64,000 nucleotides of DNA. Source: Antedon mediterranea (Eukaryota; Echinodermata; Crinoidea; Comatulida; Antedonidae). The translations under genes and the position numbers were made by a program. The stretch spans positions 5,183,001-5,247,000 of the forward strand of contig NC_092680.1 in the NCBI RefSeq assembly GCF_964355755.1, read 5' to 3'. How positions within the stretch are numbered: the stretch's first letter is position 1; each line of letters begins with the position of its first letter. Under the pieces are notes generated by a model. That model made no database searches. It saw only the letters and a program-made list of their open reading frames with translations, and was not told where the DNA came from. Below, piece by piece: positions 13,601 to 25,600 of this stretch.

Positions 13601-16600
13601 AATACGAGATATATGAATGGAAGCCATAGACTGGCAGAAGAATTTTAGGCTGCGCTCAACACAACAATTAACGTGCGTAGTATTAATCATAATTCAGTCC
13701 AATCCATGTCGGAAGTTTTTTACTATTTCATTTTACTTGTATAATTGGCTTATTATTGGTACTTTTCTTTTTGTTTTTATATTTTAAATTGTAAATGAAC
13801 GTGTGCCACTGATACAAAAGCGTTTGTTCAATAAAGTTTATCGTTTATCGTTTACTACAACCGTAAAGCTTGGTCACGACGCGACGGATCATCCGAACTG
13901 TCGCTTGTGAATGGCCAACTTACTTGCGTTGAGCCCACGTCGTCGTTGCGTTGGCTATTTCGTTGCGTTACAAAAGTAGGAACGAAACTTCCAGCATCTG
14001 TCGTTCGACAGAATCCTAACATTCCTACGGATTTGAAGTGCACGTGGTGGAAAGAGCGGTTCGTGTGGAACGCATCTGAGCGCGCATAAGTGTGAAATTG
14101 CGATTTTACAGTATCAAGCCATGGATTGGTTTGCTTACAGCTTTTGGTGGTAAAGGCAATATTCTGAAGAAGTAAGATAGGTTATATAGATGGTTAGGTT
14201 ATTTTTGGTCCATCACCAATGCGGACACACTTTTCCATAAGATTTGAATGGCCCTTATTAGGCCCAGTAATTACTATACTTTTTACGAAGAGCAACTCAA
14301 GCATTAAGTTACTGATTGATCATGCTTCATTATCAAACCACGATCAACACATGTTCACTTGACTGGGCCTCATAATACACTTGTTATGTCTTGTTATTCC
14401 GTATGTTACCGTATTGTTTTATTGACGTTGTTAGAACAAACATCTAATAATGCTACGTTTTGTAGACAGAGTCTTAATTCATAAATCTGTTTACAGAACA
14501 CTCTTTGATTACCACGTTTGACGTTCACAGAGGTCGTATCCTGCTGTACTCTGCCCACCTTCGCGACGCGACGCAATTTGCATGCGTGTTGCGTCATAAA
14601 CATTCGACCCAAAGACATGGAGCACCAAACGCTGACATGTTGTGACTATCATTACATTACTGACGTATGTACGTTAATCACATCCAATAATTAAATCATC
14701 GTGTTGAGATTGTCTTGAATTATCTTCTTTTTTTGTACATTTAATAACCAAAGTTAGGGGTTGTATTACAATCTACGTATAACATGATGGAGTTATTTTT
14801 TCACAACGTGAGTTTGAATTGAGTCTGAAATGAAGTGCAACAATTGAACTAAACTAATTAATTATACTACAATTAGGCCTATTCTATCAAATAAAGATGA
14901 AAGTGTGAAATATACCGTTAACGACTCGGCACCCTTTTAGGAAAATATTTCACTTTTCCGCTAAATTATCGAAAAACAATGTGCTAAACAATGTTAGCAG
15001 TTTGAGCGTGTGATGGCATAATTCTAAGCACGGAATGTGCCTGCGGTATACCGAAGTGACAGACTGCGAGAAACCCCAGTTAGACGGCTCAGTGTATGTT
15101 TAAATTATTAGCCTAATCATGGTCAAACTTTGAGGACGCGTGTTGCGTCTCTAATGTGGGCTTATTTTTTTCTCGAAAAACTCAAATATAGTTATGACAC
15201 GCCATGTATGCCAAAATTGTGTCGGTAGGAATATTAATTAAATCGTCGTCTAGAACCTAAACTTATCGTGTGTGCCGTAGATGTTTTGACTGAAACAAAC
15301 AATGAAATAGTGTAACCTACTTATTTCTTAGGCAAGCATGTAGACCTATATTTATTTCTATACATTGACCCAAATACAACAATTTCTCATTTAAAGTCAA
15401 ATATTATTTTCCATTATCATAAAGCAACAATTTAGTAAGATCATTTGTTTTGTTTAAGTTAAGTCCCCTATATTTTTCTTTGATACTCCTTTGGCTTATT
15501 GCTAATAATATTCAATGAGGGCGCTGTCAATATTCTTAATTTATAATACTGTTTTCTAAAAAATTGTTAAGCTCTGTCTACACTATCTAATTTTATGGGA
15601 CAAAAAATGTGATGTGCCCATATATGGACATGATGATGTCATATCACTACCATATTAGGCATATCAGTACCATATTTGGGGACATCACAAAACCTTTAGC
15701 GTTTGTATGGAGGAAGATGGCAAACTGTTAATGTTGATGTTTAAGACCGGTTATAATTTTCTGAATAATATACAGTATATCTATGCATACAGTAGCATTT
15801 AAAAAAGACATTTCTTAAAGACTTTACTTCTATACTTTATCACAGTACTAAGGACGATTCTATTGGCCAAATGGGTGTCTTTTACTGTTACGTTTATCCC
15901 AACGTATACACGACGCGTATGTTGAGAGTTTAAGCGTGCCATAGCCACAAGGGACCGTTTACACGTTGTGTTAAATGCCCAAGTAGCCTACTGTTAACAT
16001 TTCATCCGCTTTTAGTGTAAATTCAACATGTCATTTTATTTCCCAGTCTAAACTACTTTTGTTAGCTGTGGATTTGTTCTAAGACCTTTGATCTCAGTAA
16101 TTGTGTAAAATTGTCGCTAGAAACATTAATTTTGTGTATTTTGAAATGTAATCTGGCTCACCTTTGAAAGGAAAATATAGGTCTGGGTTAATAGGAGATT
16201 GACCTGTGACTCCACCTTAAGTGTGAACTTCATTACAAATGTATGCGTTACACTATCTAATCTGTCCCAAATGCAACCATACTTCCCTAATTACATATAC
16301 AATTATAGGAAAGCTCGGAGCTAGGAAAACTCGGAGCTGGGAATGCCCGGAGTTGTGAAAGCCCGGAGTGGGGCAAGAGCAGAACACTCGTATAAGTTAG
16401 GTTCCCCTAATCGCGGACGCAATTGACGTACTTTGACCAATCACTTGGCGATGGATCATCCAAAATGTTGTGATTGGCCTACGTTGCAGTTACGTATTTG
16501 CGTTACGTCATAGTGGCGTTTGAGTTCACATTACGAAAGTAGGCAGAATGCCTAGCAATCGAATTCTTTAAAAGTCTCATGATACTGACGACATCTTTAC

Positions 16601-19600
16601 TTTATTTACTCTAGTTGATCATTTTAATGTATGCTACAACTTGTCAAATAATTGTATTTCCATTCTGTTTTAAAACAGATAATAAATCATATTTAAAGTA
16701 GGTCATATTTGTTTAATAACAACAAATTAATATCGTTATTACGTTATTGTTCTTTTTTGTTCGATTTGCGTAAACATAAACAGTCATTTTACATTTACTT
16801 ATCTTGTTATTCAGTGTTTGGATTGAGAAAGTGCCGTACCCTCGCACTGTTGATAATAAAGTAAACCAGTGGAATAATAGAATGCACTTTTTATATTTTT
16901 TTACGGTGAGGATAGATTAGCTATGAACGTGTTAAGAACTAACGGATGCATTATTGTCAGCTTTAACGATGTTTAGCATGACATCTGTGACAAGCATGCG
17001 ATTTATTATTCCAAGCTATATATGTAAAGTAGCAATATGCCTCTGAGATTGAAGGTTCTGAATCTATAGTAATAAAGCGTATTCTGTGGAGTTCATGTTA
17101 CTGAGTATTGACAGGGGAACGCTACATAGTTAATTGTACTAACTTGGGACAAACTTGCACCTTCGACGTTCCATACTATTTATGATTATAAATTGTAAAC
17201 ATTTCACCCCGTGATCACAATTTCTGCGTCTATGTTCTTTTATTTTATACACGTTGTAGCATGGAACAGAGATATATAAAGAGTGGAGTTCGACAAAGAT
17301 GACATCATCACTGAGTATCGGCAAAGATGACGTCATCATTTCTTAACTACCTTAGAGAATTTATTTTCTGTTTCAATCAAAATAATTATGTCAAAAAATA
17401 TACTCTTAATTAATTACTCATACCTTGTAAAGTAAACTGTCAATAACAAGAAAAATTCTCAGAAACAATGTAATGTTATCCCGATGACACATAAATAAAT
17501 ATCTAAGATTGTGTCACGTTCTCATTTAAATACAATTAACTGGGGCTGGAGGTTGTCGGTTTGTCAGTAGGTCCCCATTAATTTGGAAATGTGAACGTAA
17601 GATATAATTTATGATTGTGGTATTAACAATAAAACATGAACAAATGAAAAACAACATATGACATTAAAAATAAATTTTAAAATGTATGATGATAATACCT
17701 AGTGTTGTAAATGAATTGTAGTGTACATCTACTTGATGATTTTGGTGTTAACATTAAAACATCATGGAAAAAATATTTTAAAAAAAGATGGTATGAAATT
17801 AAAAATGAATTTAAAAATTCATAATTTTTAATAGGCCTACTGTGTTGTTGAAAAGGAACTGTATGTGTAATTCTAATTAATTTATGAGTACATGGAGGGG
17901 CATTCGCGGTTATTTTTCATTTCTTTCTTCGTAAATTTTTACTGCACTCAGTGTCAATATTCACAGTGCATGTAAATCTCAGTCTTATTCATGTTATGTT
18001 GCTTTGCATAATATCACTTTTGGCAATTGCACGTCACAAATTTAAGTAGTTTTTACTCCACAAATGGAAAGCTGCAACAGAGCCGTAATTTCCAGACTAA
18101 GAATGAACATGAGTCACTGAGGAAATATCTTGTATAGCATTTTGTCTTCTAAATTATCATCACATTTTTGTACTCGGCAAAATAATTAATAATCTTGGAA
18201 TGCGCGTTTAAGAGATTTTACAGTTTTCTTCAAACCCCGAAGGAATGAAACTCGGTCGCTAAGGAACCTTGCTCGGTTTGATATTTCTTACTTTATTTCG
18301 TAACAGATATAACTCTAACCTCGAGATTCTACTAATTAAAGGATATTATTTCATTTGTATTTCTATTCAAAAAGATTTGGGCTATGCTCTATTAGATGAG
18401 AATTCACATTGTAAACTTTAGAAGATGATGTCGTCATGTTGTAAGAAAAACGACTCTATGCAAAAGGCTATTGTTACCTTTCGTCAATCAAAGTGATATT
18501 TGAAAATGTTTTCCATATTATCAATAAGGAAACAGATGAAAGTCCGGTATAATTTTTCAAAATACTCGAAAAAAGCAATGTATTCATTTTGAGTTGTTTA
18601 GGCCTAGTTCCATTAAATTTATAAATAAAAGTACTTCCATGTGTTTTGTTAGCTCGATATTTGGATTGTATTTTTATTATTTATTATAAAAACGTTCAGC
18701 CAATTTAAATAATAAAAACCTTGGTATAAAAAGGCCGTTATCTGTTGCACTTAAGGTATACACTATGATTAATTTTTTTCTTAGAAAATGTTACTTTAAA
18801 ATAACAAAATACGCCTTTTATCATAAGATGGCTGATTTGCGCATGCGCCTAATATGTTCCTTGTCACGATTGTTGTTTAATGGGTGCCTTTCTTAACTGT
18901 TGATGAGGACAATCAGATATGTTTTTAACTAATGAATCTAGTCGTTTCAGTAGGTGTTTTAGAATTAAGTAGTGTATGTATTTGAATAATATTATTCGCA
19001 ATTACATCAAGGACGCATGTAAATAATTTCGTTTTAATCATTAATACATTATGTATTAAAAGTGTGTAAATTTTATCACATTATTAACAAATTGGGTTCG
19101 TATCGTTGCTGGATTCTTACTACAATGTCAGAATGAAATCTACAGATTCCAAAGAGGCGTTGATTGATCCATCGGAAGAGGATAAGGGAAAGACTTTTTA
19201 GAAAAGCAATAACTTACGGTATAAGTTGATGGTTGTTAATCAATTGGATGCTAAATATCAATTTTTAATTAATAATTATGTCAATGCTTGGAGATAAGAT
19301 ATAAGATTAATAGTCAGATATCATTCCAAACCAACCGATTTTATTAGATAAATTGAAAGGTAATACAACTCTATAATTAAATATTTAAAACATAGAAATG
19401 TGTATTTACTGGGTAAAGTTTCAGAGATAAATTCGTAACTACCTGACCAAGTAATTTGTTTCCCAACCTGACGTTAAAATATACTGATCATGCTTACGTA
19501 TGAGAGAATGCTTGCTCGAAAGCGTTATTATGACGAATTGAAAAATCAGTAAAGTTTCACTTCCGATGTTGTGCAAAATTTACTCTATCCATGATTTCTA

Positions 19601-22600
19601 TGGTTTCTGACTACTTTATATGTACGGAAATGTTCGCATATATTCAGAAGACCAATGTACGTTATGCTATTGTAACAAGCTAGTGTTGTAAATGAAGTAG
19701 GCCTACTAATAAATTTAGCTGATTATCAACATTTGTCGTCAGAAGAGTATTGAGGGACATCATTATAACAACCATGTTCATGTAAATCTTTCAGAACACT
19801 AGCGGGTAACAATCTTAAATGTGGAGACTGTAATCATCATTGGTTACAAGAGCTGATTCATAAAAATAAAACGAGCAAAGAACTTTTATGTTGGGATGAC
19901 AAAACAAAGCAACAGATCAAACTGAATGATGTAACATTTGATAAAGATTGCAGTAAGTATGCCTGGCGAGTGTTGTTTTATGTCTATAGATAGGAGCCAT
20001 CACGTCCCTTTTAAATGCATCAATCTCTCTGTACAATCTTTACTTGCTGCCCGGGTGCCTCCTTACAAATTACGATTTTAGGAAATTTTATTATTTAACA
20101 AAATAAATAAATTACGGCAAAACATCTCCTTTGGGACATCCTTGTCAAGATGACGCTTTCCAGTGAAACAAACAAGAGTGAATATAAGATTTAACACTTG
20201 TATCGATCCCTATTCAGGGGACACCCATATTTCTTGGAACACTTAGTTGGATCCCGAAGGTGTCCATTTATTAGGGATTCCCATGTATATACTTACTTAC
20301 TTGTTACTTGTTTGCATAGCTATCCCCATTATTGGGGACATTTCGCCGTCATTGACATTATGTTGACATAGCACAACAATGAGAGACGTTAATTTTGATG
20401 AGAAGGTCATGGAACACTAATTAATTTTAAAAACAACTAAAAACCTGGGACCTGTAACCCTTGGTAGGGACCCTGACGGGTACTCTCCCTCTGGGTCAAA
20501 GGGATCCCGAAACTCATCGGTGACCAGTCAGATCTGGGGCAGGTGTGACTTTTCTGCAGAATTTTCTAAACCAACTTTCTCTAATGCATTTTTTGATGTA
20601 GATTAAGAATCTTTTTGTTGATCGGACTGATATTTTCAAAGATATAAACGTTTACAATCTTGATTTTTTATTCTGCAAAAAGTGACACCTATAGCTCAAA
20701 TACGACTGGTCTAATACGACTGGTCTAATACGACTTTTGTTCAACTCATCTGCGCCTCTAATTGGTTGTTTATTTTCTGTATTTAGTCTTACCTAATGTA
20801 TCTGTGTCAACCAACTACGTACGGTTGAATGAAAGTCAACGTACTGAGATAGATTGCACGGCCACCGGATCTCCAACACCTACGATAAAGTGGCTATTAA
20901 CTCCGAACAATCATTCCATAGTTAATATTACCAATGGAAAAAAGTTAATTGTACATAGTGCCTATCATGACGACAATGGTGAAATATTATGTGAAGCTAG
21001 CAACGAAGCCGGCAACGATATTAAGGTTGTCAATCTCACCGTTCAATGTAAGTAACAAAAAATAGTTTTGTGTTATTAAGTTAGGTTTTCGTTTAGAAAA
21101 TATATTGTTTACATCCATTTTTGTATTTAAACGAATTTTGATATCGGGAGTACAGCGCCCTCTAAATAAATAACAACGCCCTCTACATATAAATTGCGGT
21201 AGTGGAATAATCTGGTGTACTAGAATAATTTAGAGAGTTCCTATCGCAAAATATCTCTTGAAAACATGATGAACTTGTCGAATTATTCGCGCGAAAGATT
21301 GGAAAAACGATATTTGCAGTCGCGTGCTTAAGTTTACCGACCAACCGACCGACATAGTGAACCGTAGAGTCGCGTTGCACGCGACTAAAAACATAGGCCT
21401 ACCATAACATGGTGATTTCAAAATGTGGTTCGGTTCATTCAATGATTTGTAATACTACTGAACAATTGTTGAATATTCTTAAGAGAACATAAATTCCGTT
21501 AATCTATACTGCACTTTTTGATATTTTCGCCTAATTCCAGCATGGTGTGTTTAGGGTCAACTCTTTGTATTGACATGGCTCAATCGCTAAATACCGTGTA
21601 TTTAATTTTGTGATTTAGTGTTCCGAGTTTATTGTTTTTTTTACGCTTTCCTTTTTGCTCTCAATACTATTTCCTAACTGCGGCCTCACTGTAAAAATAG
21701 CGTTTAGATCTTGAAAATGTATTTTGTACCCACTTGTTCCACCCATTTAGCTTTTAAACACGTAGTTACATTTTTAAACCCTAAACGTCGCTATCATGTT
21801 TAGTCAACATGTTTAGGTACGTGTTTAGCGTTGCGTGCATACGATTTTACTGTGGCCTAAAAAGCTCCACGCATGAGCTCCACACATGGCAAATTAAACA
21901 CGTTTAAAACCTAAACGTGTCTTTATGTTGCTCCACATGTTTAACAATCAACACGTCACTGATGTGGTGAGTTAGATACATACTACATGTTTAGAATGTG
22001 TTTAGAACCTAAACATATTTCATATCTAAACATGTTTAAGATCTAACCATGTTTAAGATCTAACACTATTTTTACTACAGATTATAAATTTACATTTTCA
22101 CTTCAACATTTTCATTTTTCACATTTATTTTTCATCCAGTTTTAACTTGCGCAATCCTTCGATATCCTATCTGTACAGAATAAAAAATGTACATTTGCAT
22201 TTCTTCACGGTACTGTGCTTTCTAATGCTTGTCTTTCATAATATAATGCTTAACGGTTTATCGTGTACGTTCATTGCCTTCTGATTATAATCGGTCATCA
22301 ACTGAATAGCATATTGCTCCATGTTAATTTCAAATGAAAGTGATTTTTCTTTTTTATTTAAATAAGAAGACTGTTCAAGATTACTGATTATTGGTAACGT
22401 GCAAATAATTTATGTACAAAATCTTTTTATAAGTCACGTACGTCCAAACAGAATTTTCGATATTTTTCGGAACAAATAGAGCAATTCAACGTAATAATAT
22501 TGTAATTGGCCAATCGGGATTTAGTAAATGATTAACTTGGATGTAGGGTTAATTGAACATAAAATGTAATTGGTTTCAGTTTAGCCACGTCACTTTATAT

Positions 22601-25600
22601 TTGTGTGACGTCACTAAGTACATTATTGAATATTCTGTTTCATCGTTTCTTGATTTTAAACACATTTAAGCATATTCTTTATTTAAAAAAAAACCAATAA
22701 TATGACGTTAACTGTTTGTATTACCGTCACCAGAAAGGGGCCTTTAAATCTAGGCCTACAGCTCCATAGTTGGAAAGATAAAACGATAACGTTTACTCTG
22801 TAACGCGTTTGACGTTGATTTCTATATGTTGGATTGTTGCTATAAACGCGTGGTGAGTTCGTTATTATTCAAAACGCGTTTTCTCTGGGCGCATCACGTA
22901 CAGTAACTTGAAATGACCTGATAAGTTTCAAAATCCTACAACAGCGCAATTAGTATAGTAATAAGTGCCATGTTTCACGTATTCAATTAAACTGAGGCGT
23001 ATGTAAATCTAGGTTAACTTTCATATTTTGCTTAAGTGTTTAATAAACCTACGTATTGTATACTCTAATTACTATTTTAGGTTATTAATATTGTCATCAA
23101 TTACTGTACTGCAAAATGTTGACATTCTTGTTATTTGACAAATATCACTAATTATTATAATGTTCTTGCATTTTATAGTTGCTCCCAAGATCAACGACTT
23201 TTACGCAATCCTCGGAGAAGAGATATTCTATAAGACGTTGTTCTTCAATATTTCTGGCATTCCCATGCCGGAAATCGAGATTTTTCATGGTACAGATAAA
23301 CTAGCTATTGACACGGAGGGGAGCTTTTTAAAACGTGGCGAAAACAATTTCTCACCAACGCTGAATAGCTTTAACGGGTCCGTGCATTTTGTCCGCTGTT
23401 CACACGCTAACAATGGCAACTACACGCTGGTCATCAAGAATACGTTTGGATCTGACAAAGCCACGTTATACAACCTAATATTCGTCGGTGATCCAGGTAA
23501 TGCATTTACTGATGTATATTATGTATATTTACAAGACGATTATGAAGGCGTTTAATTAGTGGAATTTAAACTTAATAAATGCTTAACCTGACAACCAATA
23601 TACAATTGATTATTAAACAAAATGTGTGGTTGTCGAAGTTTATAAATTGTGATGGTTCGATAATACATGAATGACGCAATGACGATAATTATAATAGGGT
23701 TGAAAATGATAATGACTCTGACAATGATGAAGATGATTATGATGATGACAGCATTATTGATTGCCATACTATCCAAAATCATATGAATGGCTTAATAGAG
23801 TTGTCAAAAGTTGCTTAAAAATGATAGCGCAGCGCAGTAGGAAATGGGAGTGGTTTTATGTGCGGTGGAGGTTATGTGCGGGGAGGCTGATCGTCTGAAT
23901 GTTAAAATTAGAGGGTGTTAGGAATTGATGGTTTTGTTTTATTATCGTTAGTGCTTTTGACATCTTGAGTCGTGTACAGTTTTGTCGGTTGTGGGTGGTG
24001 GTATCAGTGGTGTGTAGTATAATGTCTTGTTTTGATGTAGTAGTGACTTAAAATTTCTACGAACGTGAACAGTCAAACCAAACATCACATTTGAAACTTT
24101 GCTGTGATGGAGAGAAACATTACATGGATACTTGTACAAAATCAAGATAATTTGAATTACGTGCTACACAGAGTGTTATAAAAAACTGACATTCCCCCAC
24201 TGTTACTTTTCCTGACTTAATTTGACATTAGGCCCAGGTTTTGAACATGTTAACAGCACAGCACAGCAAGTTTTTCCAACAGGATTAACAGGCCCGACAA
24301 ATTATCCAGTATATGAGACAAAACCCTCTGTACCCATAGTAAGTATGTTTGTGACAGGGTGTAACGAACCACGTGTTGTGATCATTTGCATGACGTGTCC
24401 ACCTGTGCATGTGTTGTTTGAAAAGCTGACTGTTATATTGTGCGCTTCATTTTTATTCTAACGCTTTATATAAAGGCTGATGCATACAAGAGCAATTCCT
24501 CTGCGTTCGTATACGCACTCTAACGCAAGCGCGTCAACACTCATCTACCGTAACTATTATAGCTGGTGTCGGTAGATCTGATGCGCTGCATGGGTAAATT
24601 GTCGGTACACGCAAAAAATACATTGAAACGAACTTAAGTAGAATGTGTTTGTTAGTCCAATTGACGCTTTGCTTGTGTGCAGCAGCTTACCAAACGCATA
24701 TTCTGCGGCGCTCGACACCTCATTGTGCTGTAGTTTGCACCAGCCATTGTTTTTTTTACTGTGATCATCAACTTGTGTTTTTACTTTAATGTTTGGATGA
24801 AAATCATTATTACTGGTGTTTTTGTGTTTGTCACTGATTTGATTAGATCCTACAATAAGCCTTCCAAATACTGGTGTTACACCGGTTGCTGTTGTTCCAA
24901 CTAATGAGACAAATATTATAGTAAGTGAAATTATCAGTCAGCAAGCACAAATACGGTAGAGCCCCTCCTTTCGGGACATCCATTTTAAAGCTTGGTTCCC
25001 ACTAGGACGCAGCGCAAGGACGTAGACGCAACGCAAGCAAGTTGACCAATCACACGCGACTGTGTGATTAATCCATCGCTTGTGATTGGTCAAATCACTG
25101 TGCTTTGCGTTACGTCCTTGCATGAACTTATTGTTGCGTCCAGGTGTCCCCTTAATAGGGGTTCTACTGTGTTATAGGTATATTATACGTTTAAAAAAAC
25201 TACTTTTAACATAAACTCCGGTACACATTTAGATATTGTATAATAGGCACTATCATTGTATAAATTATCCACGTAGGCCTAATACTGGCTACCACATATC
25301 ACAACAAAACAGGACATTGGTGGTTTTATATTGCAACTATAACACCTATATCTTTAGTGACTTTATTCTGCTGTTTTTACTTACCTTTTCCTTGCATGTT
25401 TATTTTAAACTTGGTTCCCACTCTGCGTCTAGGGCGCGACACAAAACAAAAATTTGACCCAATCACAAGTGACATTTCGGATTATCCTGTGTTGCGTGTA
25501 CTTATGTCTTTGCGTTGCGCCTTTTAAGCTTGGTTCCTACTAGGACGCAACGCAAGGATGTAAGCCGCAACGCAAGCGAATTCCAATCAAAAGCGATGGA

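Larger units (their letters stand above)
13472..19794. other. Trk: Long Trk intron (6.3 kb)
   Basis: Between the third LRR and the LRR C-cap exons. Apart from MITE fragments and the 16-17-base tandem repeat, I see AT-rich DNA with no ORF that looks coding. Confidence 0.7.
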
